Shown here: positions 31,957 to 40,365 of the stretch, piece by piece
Position numbering within the stretch: the first letter of the stretch is position 1
How the letters are laid out: each line of letters begins with the position of its first letter
Assembly: GCA_904387375.1 (NCBI GenBank)
Contig: CAJFLE010000008.1
Location: 62,001 to 126,000, forward strand
DNA length: 64,000 bases
Reading direction: 5' to 3'
DNA from: Candidatus Protoclostridium gallicola
GTDB taxonomy: Bacteria; Bacillota; Clostridia; Christensenellales; Pumilibacteraceae
Made by a program: the position numbers and the translations under genes
Notes under the pieces: generated by a model
What the model was told of the DNA's origin: nothing
Databases searched by the model: none
The model's input: only the letters and a program-made list of their open reading frames with translations

Positions 31957-34218
31957 TTACCTCTTTTGTCCGTAATATGCGTTTGCGCCGTGTTTGCGCA
32001 GATAATGTCTGTCCAGCAGGTATTGCGGCACGCGCGCCGCGCCCGGCATGACGCTCTCGGTCACGAAAGCCATCTTGGCCGTCTGTTCGAGCACGGTCGC
32101 GTTGTATACCGCCTCGTCCGGGTCGGCGCCCCACGCGAACGGGCCGTGGTTGCGCACGAGCACCGCAGGCACCGCGGAGGCGTCTGTCACCGTTTCGTTG
32201 ATCACGACGCCGGTATTCTTTTCGTACTCGCCCGCGATCTCCTCTTCCGTGAGAGCGCGTGTGCAGGGCACGTCGCCGTGAAAATAGTCGGCGTGGGTCG
32301 TGCCGTATGCCGGCAGACTGCGCCCCGCCTGCGCGAACGCCGTCGCGTACGTCGAATGCGTGTGCACCACGCCGCCGATCTCCGGATGCGCTTTATACAG
32401 CTCGAGGTGCGTGGGAGTATCGCTCGAAGGGCGGTACGAACCTTCGACCACGTTGCCGTCCATATCCACGACGACCATATCGTCCGCCGTCATTTCGTCG
32501 TATTCCACGCCGCTGGGCTTGATGACGACGAGGCCGCGTTCACGGTCTATGCCGCTGACGTTGCCCCACGTAAAGATTACGAGGCCGTGGCGCACGAGGT
32601 CGAGATTGGCGCGGTATACCCTTTCTTTGAGTTCGGCAAGACTGCTCCTGACCGGCCGCGCGTACGCAGTCACCGCCGCCCGCACGACGGGCAGTCCGCG
32701 CCGGTAGTCCGCCATGAATTTTTCCATACCCGCGCAGGTTTCGGCGTCCGGGCAGACCGTTTCGCCGACGCGGCCGGCGAACACGCCGTCCAGCCAGTCC
32801 GCAAGCGTGCCCGAGCCGTTCATCGCATACAGCGCAAGCAGCGCCATGCCCCACGCGCCGCCCTCGCCCGCGTTTTCCGTGACGGTCACGGGTGCGCCCA
32901 CCGCCGCGGCGAGGAACCGCTGCGGAGCGCCTCTGGTGCGGAATATGCCGCCATGCGCCACTATGCGGTCGGCCGTTATGCCTTCGTCCCGCAGCACGTC
33001 CATGCCTATTTTCAGCGTAGCGAACGCCGAGTACAGATGCGCGCGCATCAGATTGGACAGATCCAGTCTGTCGCCTGTGCGGCGCAGCAGCATGGGCCGG
33101 CCTTCGGTCACGCCCGTTATGTCCTCGCCCGACACGTAGTTGTATGCGACGAGGCCGCCGCAGTCGGGGCTGCCGCTCAGCGCTTTGTCGAACAGGAAGG
33201 AATACAATTCGTCCCCCGTTTTGCCCGACGCTACGGCGAATACGCCCGCCCACGCGTTCAGATCGGACGTGCAGTTGTTGCAGTGCACCATGACCGCGGT
33301 ATCTCCGGCGGGCGTGGCCACGACGTCGATTTCGCGGCGTGGCGCTGCGGGTCTGCGCCCGGATACGATCATCGCGAACACGGACGTTCCCGCGGACACG
33401 TTGCCCGTGCGCAGGCGCACGCTGTCGGTCGCGGTCATGCCCGTGCCGGCGTCGCCCTCGGGCGGACACAGAGGCACGCCCGGTTCGAGGTCGCCCTCGG
33501 GATCCAGCCATTCGGCGCCTTCGGCCGTCAGCCTTCCCGCATCCGCGCCCGCCGCGAGCGGACGCGGCAGTACGTCCCATATTTTCCGCGGCATGCGGCG
33601 CGCCTCGGGCAGTCCGTCGAAAATATCCAGCATGCGGCGATCATAGTCCGTACCGTCCAGCGGAAACATACCCGACGCTTCGCCCGCGCCGACCGCGTGC
33701 ACTCCTGTCAGTTTCGCGTGCACGTAGCCGGCGAGAGTGGTCAGCCGCGAAATATCCGCGACGTGAGGCTCGTTGCTTTTCAGCGCGTTATACAGGTGCG
33801 CGACGCTCCACCGCGCCGGGATATTGAATCCGAACGCTTTCGAAAGCGCCGCCGCGGCGCCTGCCGCGCAGTTGTTGCGCCAGGTGCGGAAAGGGGCGAG
33901 CATGTTGCCGTCCGAGCCGAGCGCTATGTATCCGTGCATCATGCCGCTTATGCCCATGCACCCTAAGCGCGTCGGAATGAAACCGTAACGCGATTTAACG
34001 TCCGCTTTAAGCGCGGCGTAACACTCGCGCAGTCCGCGCGTTATGTCCTCTTCCGAATACGTCCATATGCCGCATTCGTATCTGTTTTCCCACTCGCTGC
34101 ATCCCGATGCCAGCACGTTGCCGCGGCCGTCGGTCATGACGGCTTTGATGCGCGTCGAGCCGAGTTCTATACCCACCGCGCATTTCGCGGCGTCCTTTTT
34201 GTCCAATCTTGCGACCAT
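31957..34218 (-). CDS. Ribulokinase / L-ribulose-5-phosphate 4-epimerase fusion
   Basis: 753 residues containing two complete enzymes. Residues 1 to about 520 are an FGGY sugar kinase ([59 protein letters not shown]). From about 525 an AraD class II aldolase-type epimerase follows ([20 protein letters not shown], zinc ligands in [14 protein letters not shown] and the later HGDVP region, and [11 protein letters not shown]). There is no stop or internal restart between them, only a short YARPVRSS link. Together with araA the two genes cover arabinose to D-xylulose 5-phosphate. No clear Shine-Dalgarno precedes the ATG; a TAAATT element ends 6 nt before it. Confidence 0.92.
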   Translation of the reverse strand: MVARLDKKDAAKCAVGIELGSTRIKAVMTDGRGNVLASGCSEWENRYECGIWTYSEEDITRGLRECYAALKADVKSRYGFIPTRLGCMGISGMMHGYIALGSDGNMLAPFRTWRNNCAAGAAAALSKAFGFNIPARWSVAHLYNALKSNEPHVADISRLTTLAGYVHAKLTGVHAVGAGEASGMFPLDGTDYDRRMLDIFDGLPEARRMPRKIWDVLPRPLAAGADAGRLTAEGAEWLDPEGDLEPGVPLCPPEGDAGTGMTATDSVRLRTGNVSAGTSVFAMIVSGRRPAAPRREIDVVATPAGDTAVMVHCNNCTSDLNAWAGVFAVASGKTGDELYSFLFDKALSGSPDCGGLVAYNYVSGEDITGVTEGRPMLLRRTGDRLDLSNLMRAHLYSAFATLKIGMDVLRDEGITADRIVAHGGIFRTRGAPQRFLAAAVGAPVTVTENAGEGGAWGMALLALYAMNGSGTLADWLDGVFAGRVGETVCPDAETCAGMEKFMADYRRGLPVVRAAVTAYARPVRSSLAELKERVYRANLDLVRHGLVIFTWGNVSGIDRERGLVVIKPSGVEYDEMTADDMVVVDMDGNVVEGSYRPSSDTPTHLELYKAHPEIGGVVHTHSTYATAFAQAGRSLPAYGTTHADYFHGDVPCTRALTEEEIAGEYEKNTGVVINETVTDASAVPAVLVRNHGPFAWGADPDEAVYNATVLEQTAKMAFVTESVMPGAARVPQYLLDRHYLRKHGANAYYGQKR

Positions 34219-34272
34219 ACCTATAATTTAGCAGAGAGTGCGGCCGCATGAAAGAATTTTGCCGCCCAGTTA

Positions 34273-34301
34273 TGGACATTTTCGGCTGTATATGTTATAA
34301 T
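34273..34301 (+). promoter_or_regulatory. Promoter of the arabinose-linked AraC gene
   Basis: -35 TGGACA (34273-34278), 17-bp spacer, -10 TATAAT (34296-34301) with an upstream TG. Confidence 0.8.
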
Positions 34302-34332
34302 GTACGCACAGGAAGATAAGGAGAGTGGAAAA

Positions 34333-35193
34333 ATGCTTGCCAAACGCGAACTCAGGAAGTATGCCGGCGACGTCAGGGTCTGGGTGGGAAGGTACAAAAA
34401 CCTGACCAATCTGCCCCACTGGCACGACGACTGCGAAATAGTGTATGCGGACAAAGGCGGCGCGGAAGTGTCCGTCGGCGGAGAACTGATGCGCCTGCCC
34501 GAAAACGGCGCCGTGTTCATAGAGCCGCGCTCCACGCACTATATACGCGCGGAAAAGGACGGCGTGCTGTCGTTTTTCCTGTTCGACCGCAGGCTCATAA
34601 AAAACGTGACGGCGGGACGCACTCTGCGCTCGCCCCTGCTCGGCGGGGACTACGGGCTGCCGCGGCTGTATGAACTCATAGACGGCGAGCTGTCCTCCGA
34701 CGCGCCGCTCCGCACCCTGTCCGTAAACAACCGTATAGAACGCCTCGTCATAGACATATACACGAACGAACCGCTCGGAAGCGGCGAGCGCAAAGAAAAT
34801 TATATGGAGGAGCGGTATAAAAAGCTGCTCAAAGACATCGACGAAAAGTACGCGGACTATACTCTCGCCGAAGCGGCGGCGTTCACCGCGCTCAGCGAAT
34901 CGTATTTTTCCAAATTTTTCAAGCAGATGGCAAACATGACGTTCTCGCAGTACCTCAATCTCACGCGCGTGGAAAAGGCCATCGAGATGATGCGCGGCGG
35001 CGACTGCACGATGACCAAAACGGCCATCGCCTGCGGATTCGGCACGATACGGAATTTCAACCGGGTGTTCAAGGAGATAACGGGATACAGCCCGAAAAAT
35101 CTTCCGCGCGGTTATAACGCGCTCGGCCTGCACCCCACTTACGGCGTGGACGATACTTTCGATCCCACGTCCGCCGGCTCCGAACTGCTGTGA
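34333..35193 (+). CDS. AraC-family regulator, probably of arabinose genes
   Basis: 286 residues. N-terminal cupin (NLPHWHDDCEIVYADKGGAE, LPENGAVFIEPRSTHYIRAE) and C-terminal AraC double helix-turn-helix (YTLAEAAAFTALSESYFSKF, KTAIACGFGTIRNFNRVFKE). The ATG at 34333 follows AAGGAG at about 9 nt. It is divergent from the ara operon with 114 bp between, so it is likely to control araBD-araA and itself; the effector is inferred to be arabinose or a related sugar. Confidence 0.88.
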   Translation: MLAKRELRKYAGDVRVWVGRYKNLTNLPHWHDDCEIVYADKGGAEVSVGGELMRLPENGAVFIEPRSTHYIRAEKDGVLSFFLFDRRLIKNVTAGRTLRSPLLGGDYGLPRLYELIDGELSSDAPLRTLSVNNRIERLVIDIYTNEPLGSGERKENYMEERYKKLLKDIDEKYADYTLAEAAAFTALSESYFSKFFKQMANMTFSQYLNLTRVEKAIEMMRGGDCTMTKTAIACGFGTIRNFNRVFKEITGYSPKNLPRGYNALGLHPTYGVDDTFDPTSAGSELL

Positions 35194-35319
35194 CGCGTCT
35201 GAAGCGCCTTAAACGTTAATGCGCGCCTGATGGACGGCTGCGGAGTATCGTCGATCGACGAGCTGATCAAGTCGCTCGATGATCCATCTAATTTGTGTTT
35301 TTTACCCGTAAAACAAGAG

Positions 35320-35345
35320 AAAAACCACAATATTTTGTGGTTTTT
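35320..35345. terminator. Terminator after tRNA-Thr
   Basis: AAAAACCACAA (35320-35330) and TTGTGGTTTTT (35335-35345) around a 4-nt loop; works on both strands and sits directly after the tRNA on the minus strand. Confidence 0.85.
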
Positions 35346-35349
35346 CGTT

Positions 35350-35425
35350 TGGAGCTGCTAACCGGATTCGAACCGGTGACCTCGTCCTTACCAAGGACGT
35401 GCTCTACCTGCTGAGCCATAGCAGC
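35350..35425 (-). tRNA. tRNA-Thr (anticodon GGT)
   Basis: Minus-strand cloverleaf with acceptor GCTGCTA/TAGCAGC, anticodon loop TTGGTAA (anticodon GGT at 35390-35392), T-arm ACCGGTTCGAATCCGGT, discriminator T and encoded CCA. 76 nt. Confidence 0.96.
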
Positions 35426-35477
35426 ATATTGAGTTTTCTGTCGCGAGATACGGAAGCCATTTCCGAAACGCCATAGT

Positions 35478-35506
35478 ATTATACTATATGCGAAGAAAAA
35501 ATGCAA
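35478..35506 (-). promoter_or_regulatory. Promoter of tRNA-Thr
   Basis: Minus strand: -35 TTGCAT (35501-35506), 17-bp spacer, -10 TATAAT (35478-35483). Confidence 0.8.
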
Positions 35507-35521
35507 TGATTTTCGGGTACA

Positions 35522-35713
35522 TTCCGCGAAATTTTTCCGAATGAAAAAGTTTTGGAAGATTCCGGTACAGTCCGCCACGTAAAGGCAATCGAAAAGGCGA
35601 AAGCGGAATATAAAAAGTATCAGGCTAAAACGCTTTCTCCCGTAGAGAAGGCATATTTGCAGACCATTAAAGGATTGGAAAAACAAATTAAAAGCAAAGC
35701 CGATAATAAGTAA
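35522..35713 (+). pseudogene. C-terminal remnant of a RhuM-family protein
   Basis: An open frame without start codon ends at TAA 35711-35713 and reads FREIFPNEKVLEDSGTVRHV, then KAKAEYKKYQAKTLSPVEKA and YLQTIKGLEK. This is the typical tail of RhuM-family virulence-associated proteins, which travel on mobile islands. The frame continues past the stop as a further 20-odd codons (KFCDAIYQYIGKELGKE) before a second stop. The 5' part is missing and the tRNA-Thr promoter lies where it would be. The 499-bp gap 35426-35924 holds only this remnant, the promoter and two terminators. Confidence 0.7.
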
Positions 35714-35809
35714 ATAAAGTTTTTAGTTAAATTTTGCGATGCAATCTATCAGTATATCGGTAAAGAATTAGGCAAGGAAAAACCGCAGACCTGAATTTAG
35801 CCTTCACTG

Positions 35810-35832
35810 AACCCCGCCACTATCGCGGGGTT
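35810..35832 (+). terminator. Terminator after the RhuM remnant
   Basis: AACCCCGC (35810-35817) and GCGGGGTT (35825-35832), 7-nt loop, TTTT following. Confidence 0.7.
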
Positions 35833-35849
35833 TTCCGATAACAAAAATA

Positions 35850-35885
35850 ATACGTGACCCTTTCTTTGACGAAAAGGCCACGTAT
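35850..35885 (-). terminator. Terminator of the first GH3 operon
   Basis: A 14-bp stem on the minus-strand RNA (35850-35863 with 35872-35885, two G-U pairs), followed by ATTTTTG; 39 nt past the GH3 stop. Confidence 0.8.
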
Positions 35886-35924
35886 TTCTACGGCGGGTTA
35901 ACCGCCTGCGATATGAGGGGCAAA

Positions 35925-38912
35925 TTATTTTACATCGTTGTCGGTTTCAGATTCCGATGTTCGGACGGACTTCGATTTCTTTAACGCGCCGCGCACCGCA
36001 AACACTCCCCACACGATGAGGCCTGCGGCAATTACGCAGTTGCCTACGATGAGCAGTATCTTCCATATCGCCATCGAGTAGCGGTAGTTCAGATTGTTGA
36101 TCGCGTTGCTGTTTGCCACCGTATACATTACGTTCTTGGCCGCACGGCGGAGAACGGTGACGTCTGCGGCGGAGGACGAATCGTAATCCGTCCACATACG
36201 CGACTTGTCCGAGCAGAGGTTGAGGTCGCCGCCCGCGTAAATCATCTGACGGTTGTCCATATAGTTGCCGGTCTGATTATAGTCGCATATAACGGTGCCG
36301 CGGAAGCCCCATTCGTTGCGGAGTATCTCTGTCAGAAGGCGATAGTCGCCGCCCGTCCAGCGCGTGCCTATGCGGTTGAACGAACTCATGAGCGCCGTCG
36401 TGCCGCCGTCCTTGACCGCCATTTCGAAGGGTTTGAGGTATATTTCGCGCATGGCCTGTTCGGTCACCCACGAGCAGCCTCCGTTGCGGTGCGTTTCCTG
36501 CTCGTTGAGCGCGAAGTGCTTGACGTAGCAGTACACGCCCTTGGAGCGGCAGCCGCGTATTTCGGCGGCGGCGATCGTACCGGTCAGGAACGGATCCTCG
36601 GAGAAGTATTCGAAGTTACGGCCGCCGAAGGGGCTGCGGTGGATATTCACGCCCGGAGCGTACCAGCCCGAATAGGTGAGCCCGTCCGCGTCCTCGGTGC
36701 GGGCGGCGCCCCACAGGCCTTCCTCGCCCACGCACTCGCCCATCTTTTCGATAAGCTCCGTGTTCCACGTCGCAGACATGACCACCTGCGAGCAATACGC
36801 GTTGTTGCCCTTCCACGTGTCGTCGGAGGAGATGAAATTACACCAGCCGACTGGTCCGTCGGATTCCAGCGTAAGCGGCTTGTTTATCGCCGTGATGTTC
36901 AGCGTCTGGAAAGCGCCCTGATTGAACATATCCGCCATTTCCTTGACGGTGAGCGCGTCCAGTATCGCGTTCCAGACGTTATCGTTGTCGTAATCGGCGT
37001 AATATCTGCCCGTTTCGTCGTCATACTGGATGAGGCTGGCGAAAGGCGTGGAAGCCGCGCCGCCCTGCGACGGCAACTCGGTATATTTCTCCGCCTCCGG
37101 GTTGTTGTGCGAAACGTCTGCTATCTGTTCGAGGAACGCGGAGTTTACCTGCCTGTCGGCTTCCTTGGGAGCGTCGGGCAGAACGGACAGATCATCGCGG
37201 CTCATGAGGAATTCCAGCTTCGCGTCCGAATCGAACGCCTCGTCGCCGGTATCCGTGTAACGGTTCACGACTTCGGCGCCGGTATCGGGATCTTCGCGGT
37301 AAGTTATGTCCGCTGACACGGTGAACGGTATCTCTGCCTCGGGCGTATGCGCGTCGCGGCTGACGAGCAGAGCGTAGTCGCCCTCCTCGATTACGTAGCC
37401 TTCGAAGCCGCTTGCCCCCTTATAGTCGTAGGTTGCGAAATCGTAGGGATCCACCGTCACGGTCACGGTGCAGGAATTGGGTTTGTCCTCGCCGGCCGCC
37501 GCGTCTTCCTTGATTGCCGCCTTGTCGGATTCGGGATAAAGCACGGGGGTCTTTGCGTAGCCGACCAGCACTTCGTACGGCTTTTCGGGGCCGCCGGACG
37601 TATACGGAAGCTTTGCATATACCTGCACCACGTCCTTGCCCTTATATGCGCCGGTGTTGGTCACGGTCACGGAGATCTCGTATCTGCCGTCGGCGGCAAT
37701 CGCAACGTCCTCTATGGAGCTTGCGTCGTCCACCGACCAGTCGAACGTCGTGTACGACTCGCCGTAGCCGAAGGGGTATCTCACGTTCGCTTTGTACCAG
37801 TCGTCGTTGCCGCTCTTTTCGCGTTCCTGCGCGGCGCGCGTTTCGTAGTATCTGTAACCCACGTACACGCTTTCCTCGTAGTTGACGAAATAGTATTCCG
37901 AATCGCGGCCGGTATCGGTATTATAGTATTTGTCGCCTCCCTTGTATCCGCGCTCGGAGAAGTTGTTCCACGTCGGGTCGAGCGTGAAGTCCGCCGCCCA
38001 CGTGTCCGTCGTGCGGCCGGAGGGAGTCACCTTTCCGGTCAGTATGTCGCCCAGCGCCATAATGCCGGTGGAACCGGGGCCGCCTATCCACAGGCAGGCG
38101 TCCACGTCGTACTCGTCGAGGAAACCCGTTTCCATCGCGTTGAGGGTGTTGAGAACGACTATGACTTTCTCGAACTTTGCGGTGACGTTTTTCAGCAGAT
38201 CCCGTTCGTTGCTGTCGAGCGAAAGGTAGTGCCTTGCGCCGTAAGCTTCGTCCATCGGAAGGTCGAAGCCTTCGCCGCCCACGCGGGAGATCACGACGAT
38301 CGCAGCGTCGTCATATTCGCCGAGTTTAAGCGCAGCGTCGTCGGGGTAATCCGCCGCCGGAGTTTCGCCCGTTTCGATCGCCACGGTCTCGCCCGAATCG
38401 AGGTCGGAGGGATTGTCCGAACGGCCGTCGCCCGACCGCGAATCGTCCTCGTAGAACGCTTTCAGTTCGGGATTGAATTCCAATCCGGCTGCCGTAAGGC
38501 TGTCGAATATGGTTTCTTTCTCGAACGTGGTGTCGCCGCCGCCCGATCCGGAACCGCCGTATACGAGATTGACGGAGTTCTTGCCGAACACGGAAACTTT
38601 CAGCCCCGTGCCGGTAAGCGGCAGCGCGCCGTTGTTTTTCAGCATTATCGTGCCTTCTTCCGCTATCTCGCGGGTGACGGCGCGGGCCTGCTCGTTGGCC
38701 TCGTCCTTGCTTGCCGTGCTTTTTTCGTAATACACGGTTGCGTCTTCCGCGTCTACTTCATACGGCCTGTCGCCGCCGAGAAATATGGAGATGATATTGC
38801 TGAAATGTATGGCGAGAACGTCCACGACCACAAGCAGGACAACGAGCGCGATGGTTACTATCGCCCAAACGCGAGATCGTTTGTTTCCGAAAATGGTCTT
38901 GATAATATTCAT
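35925..38912 (-). CDS. Membrane-anchored glycoside hydrolase family 3, inverted domain order
   Basis: 995 residues. An N-terminal membrane helix (VTIALVVLLVVVDVLAIHF) is followed first by the domain that is C-terminal in classic GH3 (EEGTIMLKNNGALPL near residue 87, SGRTTDTWAADF, YPFGYGESYTTFDW), then a fibronectin-III-like domain, and only then the TIM barrel (GWYAPGVNIHRSPFGGRNFE, VKHFALNEQETHR). The likely nucleophile is Asp877 in VICDYNQTG. A second membrane helix near 930-955 and a charged tail end the protein. Such enzymes remove terminal beta-linked glucose, xylose or related sugars. Third gene of module A, 9 nt after the lipoprotein gene with AAGGAG. Confidence 0.9.
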   Translation of the reverse strand: MNIIKTIFGNKRSRVWAIVTIALVVLLVVVDVLAIHFSNIISIFLGGDRPYEVDAEDATVYYEKSTASKDEANEQARAVTREIAEEGTIMLKNNGALPLTGTGLKVSVFGKNSVNLVYGGSGSGGGDTTFEKETIFDSLTAAGLEFNPELKAFYEDDSRSGDGRSDNPSDLDSGETVAIETGETPAADYPDDAALKLGEYDDAAIVVISRVGGEGFDLPMDEAYGARHYLSLDSNERDLLKNVTAKFEKVIVVLNTLNAMETGFLDEYDVDACLWIGGPGSTGIMALGDILTGKVTPSGRTTDTWAADFTLDPTWNNFSERGYKGGDKYYNTDTGRDSEYYFVNYEESVYVGYRYYETRAAQEREKSGNDDWYKANVRYPFGYGESYTTFDWSVDDASSIEDVAIAADGRYEISVTVTNTGAYKGKDVVQVYAKLPYTSGGPEKPYEVLVGYAKTPVLYPESDKAAIKEDAAAGEDKPNSCTVTVTVDPYDFATYDYKGASGFEGYVIEEGDYALLVSRDAHTPEAEIPFTVSADITYREDPDTGAEVVNRYTDTGDEAFDSDAKLEFLMSRDDLSVLPDAPKEADRQVNSAFLEQIADVSHNNPEAEKYTELPSQGGAASTPFASLIQYDDETGRYYADYDNDNVWNAILDALTVKEMADMFNQGAFQTLNITAINKPLTLESDGPVGWCNFISSDDTWKGNNAYCSQVVMSATWNTELIEKMGECVGEEGLWGAARTEDADGLTYSGWYAPGVNIHRSPFGGRNFEYFSEDPFLTGTIAAAEIRGCRSKGVYCYVKHFALNEQETHRNGGCSWVTEQAMREIYLKPFEMAVKDGGTTALMSSFNRIGTRWTGGDYRLLTEILRNEWGFRGTVICDYNQTGNYMDNRQMIYAGGDLNLCSDKSRMWTDYDSSSAADVTVLRRAAKNVMYTVANSNAINNLNYRYSMAIWKILLIVGNCVIAAGLIVWGVFAVRGALKKSKSVRTSESETDNDVK

Positions 38913-38921
38913 ATAAACTCC

Positions 38922-40226
38922 TTACATTCCGATCAGATTATCCTTAAGAGGATAGCCTTCCGCCCAGCCGATCTCGGCGTCGCTGTAAATATAGAGGCAG
39001 TCGACCAGAGGCGCCGTCGCGTTCATGGTGCCGCCCTCCCCCTTCTCGTTGTTGCTCACCGTAAGGGTAATGACGTTATCTCCGTGTTCAAGCGATATGT
39101 TACGGTTGAGTATATACGTCGAGAACGGCATTTTCGCATCAGCCGAGCCATCGGGGACATTCGTGAACGCGATATCGTTGTAAGTTATCTTTTCACCGTT
39201 TACCGCTACCGTGAAGTTATCGTCCGTTATCAGCTTGTCGCCGAATTCGGCCGACAGACGGAGCGCGAGCACCGCATTCGTGACATCACGGTCAGAAGTG
39301 ATTTCAAATTTAAGCTCTATGCCCGGATTATACAGCCAGCCCACGTAATATCCGTTGCTCGCTCCCATGTTGTAAGTGTCAGGGTCTATGATACCCGTGC
39401 CGCTTTCGTTGCCGGAATATCCGGATCCCTCGATTGCCGATACATCGGTATACTCCGCCTCGAAGGTATGTATCTCATACCACAGCGCGTACAAAACGGT
39501 GTCCTCGGTCACTCTGTCGGAGGACGAATAGGTTTCCGTGCACTCGGCGTCAAGGTACCAGCCGACGAAATAGTATCCGTCTCTCGAAGCCTCGACGTTG
39601 CGGGGGAACTGCCTGCCCGTTTTCTGAACAAGAGAGTCGTACACGCCGTCGTCGGGCGCGCCCTCATAGTTATACATATACGTAATGGTGACGTTGTTGC
39701 CGGTATCCTCCTCCCAGCCGGCATAGATCACGGTGTCGCCTTCCACGACGGACGTGAAATCGTACTCCGTCGTGCAGGCCTGATCGGAATACCAGCCTGT
39801 AAACAGATATCCGTCGCGCGCGGGCGAAGAAGGACGGGTCGCCGTTCCGCCTATTTCAACGGTCTGCACTGTCGGCGTGCCGCCGTCGTAATTGAGATCG
39901 AACGTCACGGTGTAAGCGGTCTGTCTCCAGCCCGCGTAATACGTAACGTCTGCGGTGACCCCGCGGCCGAAATCGGCCTCGGAAGTGCATGCCTCGTCGG
40001 AATACCAGCCGGTAAACTCATAACCGTCGCGGGAGGGATCGGTGTCGGGCGCGGTCGCGCGTTCGCCGTCTTCCACCGTTACCGTCTGTGCCGCGGGAGC
40101 GCCGTCGTAGTTATAATCGAACGTTACCGTAAACGTAGCCGGAGCGCAGGCGGTTGCGAACGCCGCGAATATCATCAGTGCGGCAAGTACGGTAACGATC
40201 GCCGCTCGTTTGATGGTTCTTTTCAT
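38922..40226 (-). CDS. Lipoprotein with three InlB-type repeats and a CBM-like domain
   Basis: 434 residues from the ATG at 40226 (AAGGAG upstream). The signal peptide ends in a lipobox (AAFATACAPA). Three repeats of about 70 residues follow, each with DGYxFTGWYSDxAC and a final YAGW or YALW. The C-terminal 170 residues (HTFEAEYTDVSAIEGSGYSG, NGYYVGWLYNPGIELKFEI, LVDCLYIYSD) have the beta-sandwich pattern of carbohydrate-binding modules of the CBM6/35 type. It probably displays glycan-binding next to the GH3 enzymes encoded on each side. A longer paralog lies at 60505-62556. Confidence 0.8.
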   Translation of the reverse strand: MKRTIKRAAIVTVLAALMIFAAFATACAPATFTVTFDYNYDGAPAAQTVTVEDGERATAPDTDPSRDGYEFTGWYSDEACTSEADFGRGVTADVTYYAGWRQTAYTVTFDLNYDGGTPTVQTVEIGGTATRPSSPARDGYLFTGWYSDQACTTEYDFTSVVEGDTVIYAGWEEDTGNNVTITYMYNYEGAPDDGVYDSLVQKTGRQFPRNVEASRDGYYFVGWYLDAECTETYSSSDRVTEDTVLYALWYEIHTFEAEYTDVSAIEGSGYSGNESGTGIIDPDTYNMGASNGYYVGWLYNPGIELKFEITSDRDVTNAVLALRLSAEFGDKLITDDNFTVAVNGEKITYNDIAFTNVPDGSADAKMPFSTYILNRNISLEHGDNVITLTVSNNEKGEGGTMNATAPLVDCLYIYSDAEIGWAEGYPLKDNLIGM

Positions 40227-40275
40227 GCTTTTCTCCTTACTGTCAAAATTTTGTATCATCCATTCACGCAGGTAT

Positions 40276-40311
40276 GCAAACGGACGGATCCTTACCGGTC
40301 CGTCCGTTTGC
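40276..40311 (-). other. Intercistronic hairpin, module A
   Basis: GCAAACGGACGGA (40276-40288) pairs perfectly with 40299-40311. No T-run follows on the minus strand, so it looks like an mRNA stability or processing element between the GH3-Ig gene and the lipoprotein gene. Equivalent hairpins occur in module B. Confidence 0.6.
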
Positions 40312-40365
40312 CAAACCTTTTGTCGGGCAATGCCGTTTCCGGTTCATGCCGAAGCCGTAATGTTT

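Noticed and set aside
35194..35319. Possible coding remnant (MDGCGVSSIDELIKSLDDP) after the AraC gene
   Set aside because: Short, without a ribosome binding site or recognised family, and ends next to the tRNA-Thr terminator; not enough to call.
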